Shown: positions 7,518-16,937 of the stretch, one piece after another | Numbering within the stretch: the stretch's first letter is position 1 | Layout: each line of letters starts with the position of its first letter | Assembly: GCA_019745775.1 (NCBI GenBank) | Contig: JAIESR010000040.1 | Location: 46,058 to 110,057 of the forward strand | DNA length: 64,000 nt | Source: Xanthobacteraceae bacterium | GTDB taxonomy: Bacteria; Pseudomonadota; Alphaproteobacteria; Rhizobiales; Xanthobacteraceae | Reading direction: 5' to 3' | Translations under genes and position numbers: made by a program | The notes under the pieces: generated by a model | The model's database searches: none | Told to the model about the DNA's origin: nothing | The model's input: the letters and a program-made list of their open reading frames with translations, nothing else

Positions 7518-7592
7518 GCCGCCGGGCGGTTAAACCCGGCGGCTCCCATGCGTCGGCGGTCGTGTCGGGGGGCTGGGAGTACGACCGCCGCG
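7518..7592 (-). terminator. Two GC hairpins downstream of the LTXXQ gene
   Basis: GCCGCCGGG / CCCGGCGGC (7518-7543) and GCGGTCGT / ACGACCGC (about 7555-7592) lie between the ends of two converging genes. The first is flanked by GAAA on its left, giving a short T-run on the minus strand, so it is the better terminator candidate for the gene at 7607-8455. Confidence 0.45.
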
Positions 7593-7606
7593 CTAGTGAA
7601 ATTTCG

Positions 7607-8455
7607 TTAGATGCTCGTCACCACTTTGCGGCCGAACGTGACCGACTCATCGATCTTGATCTTGCGGCCAAAGGGGGCGCCTTCCCCGGCAGCTGGTTTG
7701 GGGCCGAACTCAGCCGGCCCGGCTGACGTGAACTTGCCGCTGAACGCGATCGGCTCCAGCGTCTTGCCGCTGAGCATCGCAGCTTCACCAACCACGAGAT
7801 CTCCGTTGACGGTCTTGGTGCCGAACACCCGGCCGACGAAAACCCCCTCAACGGTCTTGCTCACGAACGCCTGGGCGAACACGTCGCCATCGACGGTCTT
7901 GCGGGTGAAAGTCTGAACACCGTCGGTCGGCGTCACATCGGTGCGATGGTGCCCGCGCGGCATTCCGCGCTCGCCGCCATCGCGACCACGGCGCTGCCAA
8001 CCGCGCGGCTCCTCCGTGCGGGCGAGGATCGCGAATCGACGCTTCTGTGCCTCGTCGAGGCTGCGGTAGAGCGGGTCGGTTGCCTCCGCGAGCCGCTTGA
8101 GTACGGCGCCACTCTCGGCAAGACGGGTAGCACGCTCGCGCATGCGTTCGGCCGGATCGGTACCTTGCGGCAGGCCCTCGCGGCGCGCGTCGCGCATCTT
8201 GGTGATGCGATCGAGGCGGAATTGCTGGAGATCGCGCATGGCCTGCTCGAATGCCGGCCAATGCTTCTCCTGTTCGGGCGTCAAAGTCAGCCCTGCACGC
8301 AGTGCGGCCAGCCGTGCGGCTTGGAACGCGCGCATGTCTTCGGTGGTGGGGTGCCAGCGGCGGGCGCCATCGGAGCGTTCATCACGCTGGGCATAGGCAA
8401 TGCTGGAACTCGCGATCGTAAAGGCCGCGGTCGCAGCAAAGACGGATTTCAACAT
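7607..8455 (-). CDS. LTXXQ-motif (Spy/CpxP-like) periplasmic protein with repeat tail
   Basis: The start at 8455 gives a clean signal peptide (LKSVFAATAAFTIASSSIAYA) and has GGGAG upstream. Residues 30-145 form the Spy/CpxP-like helical domain with LTPEQEKHWP at 58-67, the motif that names the LTXXQ family; these proteins act as periplasmic chaperones or stress sensors. From about residue 180 the protein changes to repeated short units (RKTVDGD, SKTVEGV, TKTVNGD, SGKTLEP, FGRKIKI, FGRKVVT), which look like a small beta structure not usual for Spy. An 18-base inverted repeat lies about 85 bases upstream of the start. The substrate is unknown. Confidence 0.75.
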   Translation of the reverse strand: MLKSVFAATAAFTIASSSIAYAQRDERSDGARRWHPTTEDMRAFQAARLAALRAGLTLTPEQEKHWPAFEQAMRDLQQFRLDRITKMRDARREGLPQGTDPAERMRERATRLAESGAVLKRLAEATDPLYRSLDEAQKRRFAILARTEEPRGWQRRGRDGGERGMPRGHHRTDVTPTDGVQTFTRKTVDGDVFAQAFVSKTVEGVFVGRVFGTKTVNGDLVVGEAAMLSGKTLEPIAFSGKFTSAGPAEFGPKPAAGEGAPFGRKIKIDESVTFGRKVVTSI

Positions 8456-8537
8456 TGGACACTCCCAGACGGTCCCATTGTTGTCGGAATGCAATAGTAA
8501 TCCGCCGGCGGCTAGAGGCAAATTAAAGTTTGGAAAC

Positions 8538-8555
8538 CATTACTGACAAGTAATG
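8538..8555. promoter_or_regulatory. Perfect inverted repeat, probable operator
   Basis: CATTACT-GACA-AGTAATG is a perfect 18-base inverted repeat in the 334-base space between the divergent LTXXQ gene (start 8455, minus) and the TAXI receptor (start 8790, plus). Size and symmetry fit a binding site for a dimeric regulator of TetR type. No regulator gene is adjacent. The remainder of the space holds nothing else I can support. Confidence 0.4.
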
Positions 8556-8789
8556 TTGATGTATAAGCATCCTAAATTGCCCAGCTACTCTACTGATTTT
8601 TGGCGATCGAACCATCTGTAAGGCTTTCGTAGCGCGACAGAAGGCCGCGATAAGCCAAGTCCCCGCCAGAGCCGGTTTTTCATTGTACGGCTCCGCAGAG
8701 ACAGTTGGCAGATGCGGCCAATGTCGGCGATGATGGCCAAAAGACGGGACACCAGAAAAGTACTGCACGGGGAAACGCAGGAGGACGCC

Positions 8790-9839
8790 ATGCGAGGTTC
8801 ACGAAAATTCAATTTGACGCTGATGGCGACAGCCGCCGCGTTCACCGGCGTGTTTACGATGTCCGCCATCAAGCCTGCGGACGCACAGAGGAAATCGATC
8901 CGCTGGGCAACCGCAAGCGTCGACACTTATGGCTACAAGGTCGCCGCCTCGTTGACCAAGATGGTCGAAGAAGCGCTCGGCGGCGAGTACACCGTCACCG
9001 TCAATCCGTATCCGCAGACCACCGGCGCCGGTAAGGCCGCAATGGATGGCAATGCCGAGGTCGGCTACACCGCCGACATCGGCATGCGCGAAATCTATGA
9101 CCAAACCTCCGGCTTTAAGGGCTACACGGCCGCCAAGGGCCGGCTGGTGCACACCTGGTACGCCTATCCGATGGAATCGTTCATGGCGACGACAGTGCCG
9201 CGCGCCGAAAAGATGAAATGCTTGCGCGACTTCGGCGGTCAGCCGGTGTTTTATACCCCCGCCGGGTTCATGAACTGGCTGAACTTCCAGCGTATGTTCA
9301 AGGCGCTCAACTACAACTTCAAGCACGTTCAGATCGATCCGAAGACGCAGTCGGACGCGTTGCAAGCCGGCACCATCGTTGGCTCGGTCGCCTATACGGT
9401 CTCCGGCACGTCGCTGGCGCCGTATTGGAAAGAAACCGAGATCCGCATGGATAGTCGCGTCGTCAATCCATGTCCGGATGAGGTGGAGAAGCTCAAGGGC
9501 GCTGGCATGCAGGTCGTATCGCTCGATCCGAAGGGCGCCTTCACCAAGAATGTGGGTGTCAGCGAAATCCTCGGCGTACCGATCCTGTTCGCTTACAACG
9601 TTCGGTCCGATATGCCGGAAGACGTCGTCTACAAAATGCTGAACGCCTTCTATCAGAACCGCGCAAAGCTCGCGTCGGTCGATTCCGGCTTCAGCGCGCT
9701 GGCAAAGGACTTCATGGGCATGCAGGTGGCGGGCATCACCGCCAATCCGGACGTCCCGGTCCATGCCGGCCTTGCCAAGCTCCTGAAGGAGCACAAGGCC
9801 TGGAACGACAAGTGGAAGGTCGCCGGCAGCGGCAGCTGA
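8790..9839 (+). CDS. TAXI-family TRAP transporter solute-binding protein
   Basis: 349 residues from the ATG at 8790, chosen for the AGGAGG sequence just upstream and for the signal peptide that follows (ATAAAFTGVFTMSAIKPADA). The mature protein matches the TAXI type of TRAP receptor: IRWATASVDTYGY at the start, NPYPQTTGAGKAAMDGNAE, then VGYTADIGMREIY. It captures a solute in the periplasm and delivers it to the fused DctQM permease encoded next (9925-11940). A stem-loop with a T-run between the two genes probably lowers permease expression relative to the receptor. Ligand unknown; TAXI proteins often bind dicarboxylates or amino acids. Confidence 0.85.
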   Translation: MRGSRKFNLTLMATAAAFTGVFTMSAIKPADAQRKSIRWATASVDTYGYKVAASLTKMVEEALGGEYTVTVNPYPQTTGAGKAAMDGNAEVGYTADIGMREIYDQTSGFKGYTAAKGRLVHTWYAYPMESFMATTVPRAEKMKCLRDFGGQPVFYTPAGFMNWLNFQRMFKALNYNFKHVQIDPKTQSDALQAGTIVGSVAYTVSGTSLAPYWKETEIRMDSRVVNPCPDEVEKLKGAGMQVVSLDPKGAFTKNVGVSEILGVPILFAYNVRSDMPEDVVYKMLNAFYQNRAKLASVDSGFSALAKDFMGMQVAGITANPDVPVHAGLAKLLKEHKAWNDKWKVAGSGS

Positions 9840-9858
9840 CGATGTCGAGCTGAGGTAT

Positions 9859-9903
9859 GGGGCGGGTGCCGGCGCGTTCTCGCACCGGCACCCGCCCCGT
9901 TTT
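9859..9903 (+). terminator. Intra-operon terminator / processing stem-loop
   Basis: A 14-base perfect stem GGGGCGGGTGCCGG / CCGGCACCCGCCCC (9859-9872 and 9885-9898) followed by GTTTT. It lies between receptor and permease of one transport system, so it likely acts as a partial terminator or a stabiliser of the receptor mRNA. Confidence 0.7.
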
Positions 9904-9924
9904 GCGACTTTCGGGGGAGCGAAC

Positions 9925-11940
9925 ATGACGCGCGCGAATCTCGCGAGCCTGGTGACGCTGCGAAACACGATCTTCGTCTTCGCGCTGATCCAGACCGTCT
10001 GGCTGGTCTGGTATTTCTGGACCGGCGCGGGCGGCCCCCAGGAGCTCGTGGCGCATGTGATGTCGATCGCGCTGACGCTCCAGATCCTGTTCATGTATCA
10101 GGATGGCGACCTCTACAAATTCCTGCCGCGCATCGCCAACCACATCGTCGTCGCGATCTACGTCGGCATCTGTGCCTACGCATTCATCCATTTCTATCGT
10201 GAATTCGAGGAGATCGCGATCTGGCGGCAAGGCTCGTACACCACGCAGGACTACATCGTCGGCCTTTTGATGTTCCTGCTGGTGATGGAGCTGTCGCGGC
10301 TTGCGCATCCGGTGCTGTTTTGGACCAACGTCATTCTCGTTGTCTACACGCTATGGGGCTATCTCAGCCCACTCGATTTCTTCTGGCATCCCGGGACGAC
10401 TTGGTACCGCGTGGTCACCTCGTCAACCGTCGAGCTCTCGACCGGCATCTACGGGATTTACGGCCAGCTCGCGCTGACTTTGATCGCCGCATTCCTTCTG
10501 ATCGCCGGCGTTGCCAATGGCTTCGACGCGCAGCGCGCTATGATCGCCGTGATGCGGATCATCGCCGGCCGTTCGAGGCAGATGGTGCCGCAAACGGCGG
10601 TGCTGGGATCGAGCGCGATTGGCATGATTTCCGGCTCCGGCTCCGCCAACGCCGCGGTCGTCGGCACCATCACGATCCCGCTGATGATGCGTTACGGCGT
10701 GCCCGGCACCTTCGCGGCCGCGGTCGAGACCGCCGCATCCATGGGCGGCCTCCTCATGCCGCCGATGATGGGCGTCGGCGCCTTCCTGATGTCCGAATTC
10801 CTGGGCGTGCCGTACTGGGACGTGGTGCTGCGCGGCTTCGCGCTCGCCTTCGTCTATTACGTGTCGGTCGGCACCGCCGTCTATCTGCTGTGCGTGCGGC
10901 TGCTCCCCCGCGATGCTGTTGAGGCGCCGAAGGTTCCGCCTTACGACAAGATCAAGACGTCGATCTTCTTCTCGACCGTGCTGTTCCTGCTCTACCTGAT
11001 GGGCTTTGTCGGCATGGGCGAGCTGCGGGCTGCCGTCTACACCGCGGGACTGATGCTCTCGCTGCTGATCGCCGTGTTCCTTTATTTCAAGTACGTGCTG
11101 AAGGATCCGCAGGTCGCGCAGGAAACGTTGTTTGGAAATCTGCGGCGTTCGATCGAGACGCACGCCGAAATGACGTCCTATCTTACTCTTCTACTGGCGA
11201 CACTCGGCATCATGATCGGGCTCTTCACGGTCACCGGTTTCATCAACCGGATGGGCGCGATGCTGATCGATCTCGGCGCCTGGAACGTCGTCGCCATGAT
11301 CTTCATGGCCTATATTTTCGGATGGCTGGCTGGCGCTGGACTGCCGCCAACCGCGACCTACATTATCGGTGCGGTCGTGATCGTACGCCCGCTCCAGGAG
11401 CTCGGCATCAATCCCTGGATTGCGCACTTCTTCGTGTTCCTGATGTCCGTGTGGGGCGAGCTGTCGCCGCCAACGTCACTGACCGCCGCGGTGTCCGCGC
11501 GCATCGCCAACGCTTCATTCCTGCGCACGATGTGGGAAGCGCTGAAGATCTGTCTGCCGATCACGTTGATGACGTTCGCGATCTTCACCCGGCCCAATAT
11601 GGTGGTGAACCCGGGCTGGCTGCAGATCGCGGATACAATGCTGGTGTTGATCTCGACTTGCGGCATCACCTTCGCGATGTTCGGCCGCTATCTCGATCAA
11701 AAAGCCGCCGACATTGCCCTGCGCTGCCTGCTGGCGGCAGTATCGCTGTTCTGCATGTTCCATCCCGACATGACGATGTCAGCCATCGCCGCTGCCCTGG
11801 TAATTCCCGCGTTCGCAGTCGGCGTGTGGCGGCACCGGATCATCGCGGCTCCGAAAGCGGCCGCGCCGCCCACCGAAGGCTCAGCGCCTTCGACCGACCT
11901 GTCGAAGCTGGTTGTCGAGGCGCGGCGAGATATCGGATAG
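9925..11940 (+). CDS. TRAP transporter fused permease (DctQM, TAXI type)
   Basis: A 671-residue polytopic membrane protein. The N-terminal ~170 residues hold four hydrophobic segments (the DctQ-like part); the rest is the large DctM-like channel subunit with GSGSANAAVVGTITIPLMM and ETAASMGGLLMPPMMG at roughly 235-285, and a second matching half near GWLAGAGLPPTATYII. Both halves of a TRAP permease in one chain is the usual arrangement with TAXI receptors. The soluble tail from ~640 is short. It is driven by a sodium or proton gradient and paired with the receptor at 8790-9839. Confidence 0.9.
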   Translation: MTRANLASLVTLRNTIFVFALIQTVWLVWYFWTGAGGPQELVAHVMSIALTLQILFMYQDGDLYKFLPRIANHIVVAIYVGICAYAFIHFYREFEEIAIWRQGSYTTQDYIVGLLMFLLVMELSRLAHPVLFWTNVILVVYTLWGYLSPLDFFWHPGTTWYRVVTSSTVELSTGIYGIYGQLALTLIAAFLLIAGVANGFDAQRAMIAVMRIIAGRSRQMVPQTAVLGSSAIGMISGSGSANAAVVGTITIPLMMRYGVPGTFAAAVETAASMGGLLMPPMMGVGAFLMSEFLGVPYWDVVLRGFALAFVYYVSVGTAVYLLCVRLLPRDAVEAPKVPPYDKIKTSIFFSTVLFLLYLMGFVGMGELRAAVYTAGLMLSLLIAVFLYFKYVLKDPQVAQETLFGNLRRSIETHAEMTSYLTLLLATLGIMIGLFTVTGFINRMGAMLIDLGAWNVVAMIFMAYIFGWLAGAGLPPTATYIIGAVVIVRPLQELGINPWIAHFFVFLMSVWGELSPPTSLTAAVSARIANASFLRTMWEALKICLPITLMTFAIFTRPNMVVNPGWLQIADTMLVLISTCGITFAMFGRYLDQKAADIALRCLLAAVSLFCMFHPDMTMSAIAAALVIPAFAVGVWRHRIIAAPKAAAPPTEGSAPSTDLSKLVVEARRDIG

Positions 11941-12056
11941 CGGACCACGGCGTGAAAAATTTTCGCGCCTGCCGGCTGAACCTTTCTCCAGCTGCTGCGT
12001 CTAATGTTCATTCCGAGGCCAAGAGCTGACCCCCCGCAGCCCGCCTCGTTGAGTTG

Positions 12057-12095
12057 AGCCCGGCGCGTCCCCCCCGCGCCGGGCTCCTTTTCTTT
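12057..12095 (+). terminator. Rho-independent terminator of the TRAP operon
   Basis: AGCCCGGCGCG / CGCGCCGGGCT stem (12057-12067, 12075-12085) followed by CCTTTTCTTTTC on the plus strand, about 115 bases after the permease stop codon. Confidence 0.8.
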
Positions 12096-12115
12096 TCTCA
12101 GATCGATGCGACAAC

Positions 12116-12150
12116 AAAAAGGAAGGACCCCGCAGCGAACCACGGGGCCC
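12116..12150 (-). terminator. Terminator of leuA (minus strand)
   Basis: A stem GGACCCCG / CGGGGCCC (12125-12132, 12143-12150) with one mismatch. The minus strand reads on into TTCCTTTTT, giving a T-run just after the leuA stop codon. Confidence 0.65.
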
Positions 12151-12168
12151 CTGTATGTCATTTAATGC

Positions 12169-13752
<1,584 letters not shown>

Positions 13753-13775
13753 GGCTAAGGTCCTTCTCGTCGTTG

Positions 13776-13837
13776 GCGCCCTCATCTCGGGGCGCTCAAG
13801 GGGTTCCGATGGCTTCCGGCAAATCCCCTGAGTGCCC
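13776..13837 (-). promoter_or_regulatory. Transcription attenuator of leuA
   Basis: Between the leader peptide and leuA the minus strand can form two mutually exclusive hairpins: GGGCACTCAGGGG (13837-13825) with CCCCTTGAGCGCCC (13803-13790), or GCGCCC (13795-13790) with GGGCGC (13781-13776). They share 13790-13795, so forming the first blocks the second. A further CCTTGAGGG segment at the end of the leader frame can pair with CACTCAGG. This is the segment layout of a translation-coupled attenuator. The terminator hairpin lacks a clear T-run, so the exact stop mechanism is inferred. Confidence 0.6.
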
Positions 13838-13851
13838 AGGCGCGAACGCCC

Positions 13852-13965
13852 TCAAGGCCCCCAGGGGACGCTAAGGAGCAGGAGCCCGCCGAGAATGAAG
13901 GCAGCGTCGGGGCGGGCCTGTCCGGCCCCCCGGTTGATCGCGCGGCTATCGCGGCTGATCGGCAT
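13852..13965 (-). CDS. Leucine leader peptide of leuA, 37 residues
   Basis: ATG at 13963-13965 with GAGGGA upstream and a TGA at 13852-13854. The end of the peptide is LGGLLLLSVPWGP: five leucines within seven codons (CTC, CTC, CTG, CTC, CTT), just before the stop. That position and composition match leader peptides at which ribosomes stall when charged leucine tRNA is scarce. The overlapping hairpins at 13776-13837 follow directly. The 14 residues before the leucine run (residues 11-24) are unremarkable. The product itself is probably not functional. Confidence 0.75.
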   Translation of the reverse strand: MPISRDSRAINRGAGQARPDAAFILGGLLLLSVPWGP

Positions 13966-14045
13966 CGCTTCCCTCAACGCGTCCAAAGGCCTCTTGCCTC
14001 CAGACTTTAGCCCACCAAAGGTCGCAGAATACGGTGAATTCCGCG

Positions 14046-15053
14046 TTAATCCCTATGTAGGGCCGGCGCCGTTGTAGCGGAAGATAGCCGCTTCACGCAA
14101 GGTGGCGGGCTGGCGGCAGCCGCGCGTGCCAGCACGGGCCCATTAGCCCGCTGGTAGCCAGTCACAAAGGCAGCATTGAGCCGCGCGCGATAGTAGGCGA
14201 TCAAATGGTCTTCGCGGCGCGACCAGGCATAGCGGAAAAGCGACCTCAACGCCTTCAACCGCAAACGCCGCCGCGGTTGGCGTAACACGTTATGCCATGG
14301 CTGATGGCCGCCGTATTTCCGGTCGAACACGGCCGCCCCCTCGCCCGCTTCGAGCATGGACCGGCGCCGGTCGCGCATGGTGATGTTGTGGTCATGCTCG
14401 GCAGCAACGCCCACATAGGATGATTTCATGCCCCGCGCGCTCAGCCGACAGCCCAGTTCGAAGTCGTCCCAGGCATGAGCCGGGAAGTTCTCGTCGAACA
14501 GACCGGTTTCGAGAAGAAAATCGCGTTTGATCGAACAGTGCGCGATGTAAAAAAAATTCTCTGGCACCGATGTCATGTCGTGACGGAATGGAGCACCAAA
14601 TAGCTCGCCACTCTGTTCCAGCCAGGTGATGAACCGTGACCGCAACGCCGGCGGGACCAGTAATGAACCTGCACCCACCCGGTTGCGTTCCGGATTCTCC
14701 TGGTGAAATCGAAGGTGGACCTCCGCCGTGTCTCGCGGGGCAATGGCATCGTGCGCGAACAGAAGGATGATGCGCGCCTGCGCCAGTCTGACGCCGCCGT
14801 TGATTGCGGTGGCACGCCCCCCTTTAGATACTCGCTCGTATCGCAATTGGAGCCGAGGATCCTTCCGTGCATGAGCGCGCTCGAGTTCCCGGCGTAAATC
14901 CAGTACGTGGCAGGAATCAGCGAAGACGATCTCGTAGTCCGACGGCGATAGTGTCTGATCTACGAGGGAATCCACATGCCGCCCGAAATCCTCGGCGTGG
15001 TCATGCATCGCGACCACAAAGCTGATCTTCGGAACGGTAGGAATGCCGTCCAT
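14046..15053 (-). CDS. Family 2 glycosyltransferase
   Basis: A 335-residue protein with the GT-A fold start PKISFVVAMHDHAEDFGRHV, the nucleotide-binding strand EIVFADS, then GGRATAINGGVRLAQARIILLFAHD, where FAHD occupies the usual DxD metal site. HAWDDFELGCRLSARG (about residues 195-211) is the acceptor-site [ED]D motif region. No membrane segments. It transfers a sugar from a nucleotide-sugar to an unknown acceptor, most likely in surface polysaccharide synthesis. It is encoded alone, facing away from ppk2. The metal motif FAHD in place of DxD is common in this family branch. Confidence 0.85.
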   Translation of the reverse strand: MDGIPTVPKISFVVAMHDHAEDFGRHVDSLVDQTLSPSDYEIVFADSCHVLDLRRELERAHARKDPRLQLRYERVSKGGRATAINGGVRLAQARIILLFAHDAIAPRDTAEVHLRFHQENPERNRVGAGSLLVPPALRSRFITWLEQSGELFGAPFRHDMTSVPENFFYIAHCSIKRDFLLETGLFDENFPAHAWDDFELGCRLSARGMKSSYVGVAAEHDHNITMRDRRRSMLEAGEGAAVFDRKYGGHQPWHNVLRQPRRRLRLKALRSLFRYAWSRREDHLIAYYRARLNAAFVTGYQRANGPVLARAAAASPPPCVKRLSSATTAPALHRD

Positions 15054-15215
15054 CGGAGTACTTCCAAAGCTACAAGCTACAGTAGAATCAGACTAATCGA
15101 TTTTCGCTTGTGGCGCTAACGTGCGACACGGGCGCACGCATCCGACCTGCTGGATAGTTGCCGCACACAGTCTGCGTACTGCTCAAGCGCGAGCCGCCAC
15201 AGCAGGCCGGCGCCT

Positions 15216-16142
15216 TCATGAAGCAGTACGGCCTGCGTTGCGATCCTTGACGCGGCCCGGCGGCCCCTCCGTCGCCAGGGCCGCCCTGATTGCCTGCATC
15301 TCTTTGAGTCCCGCGGGGTCGACCTTCGGATACTTCAAATCGAGCTGCGAAAGCTCATCGACGATCGCTCGCGCCACAACCAACCGCGCGAACGGCTTGC
15401 TGTCCGCCGGCACGACGTACCACGGCGCGTAGCCGCGGCTCGTCTCGCGGATCGCGTCCTCGTAGGCCGCCATGTACTTGTCCCAGAGCTTACGCTCCGC
15501 GATGTCGCCGGCGTTGAATTTCCAGCGCTTTGCAGGCTCGTCGAGGCGAGCCAGAAGGCGCTCACGCTGTTCTTCGCGCGAGATATGCAGGAAAAATTTG
15601 AGGACGATGGTGCCGTTGCGGGCAAGATGCCGCTCGAAGCCGCGGATGCTCTTGTAGCGATGCTTCCAGATCGTCTTGCCCGCGAGGTCCTCCGGAAGCT
15701 TCTGCTTGGCGAGCAGTTCGGGATGGACGCGCACCACCAGGACTTCCTCGTAGTGCGAGCGGTTGAAGATGCCGATGCGCCCGCGCTCGGGCAGCCGAAT
15801 TGCCGAACGCCACAAGAAGTCGTGATCGATCTCCTCCGCGCTCGGCGCCTTGAACGAATGCACGATGCAACCTTGCGGATTGACCCCGGCCATGACGTGC
15901 TTGATGACCCCGTCCTTACCGGCGGTGTCCATGCCCTGCAGCACGATCAACAGTGACCACTTGTCTTCGGCAAAGAGCCGTTCCTGCATCTCGGCGAGAC
16001 GCTCGGCGTCCTTCTTGAGCAGGTCCTCGATGGTGTCCTTGTCTAGTTTCAGCCCAGCAGTGTCGGAGGTCTTGAAGTCGGCCAAGCGAAACCGATCCGG
16101 CTTGTCGATGCGGTAGCGGTCGATCACTTTCGAAGGCAGCAT
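15216..16142 (-). CDS. ppk2: Polyphosphate kinase 2 family protein
   Basis: 308 residues from the ATG at 16142, which has GGAG 7 bases upstream and begins just 1 base after the TGA of the Nudix gene; a GTG five codons further upstream would overlap that gene. Residues 70-78 read GMDTAGKDG (Walker A), and IGIFNRSHYEEVLVVRVHPE at 123-142 is the Walker B and lid region typical of PPK2. These enzymes move phosphate between polyphosphate and nucleotides (GTP/ADP or AMP depending on class). The sequence looks like the one-domain form, and class cannot be decided by eye. It forms a two-gene unit with the Nudix gene. Confidence 0.9.
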   Translation of the reverse strand: MLPSKVIDRYRIDKPDRFRLADFKTSDTAGLKLDKDTIEDLLKKDAERLAEMQERLFAEDKWSLLIVLQGMDTAGKDGVIKHVMAGVNPQGCIVHSFKAPSAEEIDHDFLWRSAIRLPERGRIGIFNRSHYEEVLVVRVHPELLAKQKLPEDLAGKTIWKHRYKSIRGFERHLARNGTIVLKFFLHISREEQRERLLARLDEPAKRWKFNAGDIAERKLWDKYMAAYEDAIRETSRGYAPWYVVPADSKPFARLVVARAIVDELSQLDLKYPKVDPAGLKEMQAIRAALATEGPPGRVKDRNAGRTAS

Positions 16143-16143
16143 G

Positions 16144-16872
16144 TCAGCTCCGTTCACTATCGAGAAAATTGATACGATCCAGGAACGTCGTCACGAAACG
16201 TGGCATCATCGGATCGAAGTCGCTTCGCGAGCGCACAATTCGGACATCCGCAAGCTCGGGCGCCACTTCGCGCGCAAGATGCCGGAGAATGCGTTGGCGC
16301 AAGGCTTCTGCAGTATCGCGCGCCCGCAGCACCTTCATGAGCGCGACACGCGGCCCGTCGATCACACAGTGCCAGCCGTCGTCCGCCACGAAATCCCCGA
16401 TACCGAGCCCCGTTTCCTCGGCGACCTCACGAATCACACTACTTGCCAGGTCGACCCCTCCGTCAACCACATCGTCAGGGTCTGGCGTTCCCGCGGGAAA
16501 GTAGATCTTGCCGCTCGCCGACGTTTGCGGCGCCATCACACCCATGATCCAACCACCGTCGCTTGCGCACAACGCGCCCATGGAAAAGCAATTGGTGACG
16601 CCGGTTTCCGGAAAACCCCAATCGCGCCACGCCATGAAGCTCGCAAAATCGGTTTGCAGGAACGCGCCCTCCAGGACACCGCGCTCGAAGCGATGACGGT
16701 GCATCATCAAGACCTGACCATTCCAGATTCCTGGGCGCTTTTCCCGAGCCCGCTCGAAATGAACATCAATCTCTGCACGCCGCTCGGCCGCAAACGGCCA
16801 CGGCTGAGGCGCGTAGACCAGATTCAGCCGGCTCAGCTCATACACCAAACCGGCGGCATTTCCAGGCGTCAT
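16144..16872 (-). CDS. Nudix hydrolase-like protein
   Basis: A 242-residue protein with the core of a Nudix box, SSVIREVAEETGLGI (about residues 144-158), which carries the REVAEETG catalytic metal-binding segment. The first half of the box departs from the usual GX5E spacing (FPAGTPDPDDVVDGGVDLA), so activity on nucleoside diphosphate derivatives is likely but not certain. The N-terminal ~90 residues are a separate alpha/beta region. It is translationally linked to ppk2, which suggests a shared role in nucleotide or polyphosphate turnover. Confidence 0.75.
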   Translation of the reverse strand: MTPGNAAGLVYELSRLNLVYAPQPWPFAAERRAEIDVHFERAREKRPGIWNGQVLMMHRHRFERGVLEGAFLQTDFASFMAWRDWGFPETGVTNCFSMGALCASDGGWIMGVMAPQTSASGKIYFPAGTPDPDDVVDGGVDLASSVIREVAEETGLGIGDFVADDGWHCVIDGPRVALMKVLRARDTAEALRQRILRHLAREVAPELADVRIVRSRSDFDPMMPRFVTTFLDRINFLDSERS

Positions 16873-16937
16873 GAATGAGTCCGCTCAACGTACACACGGA
16901 CTTTATGCACCAAAGTAGGAACCATAGGCGAGAGGGA

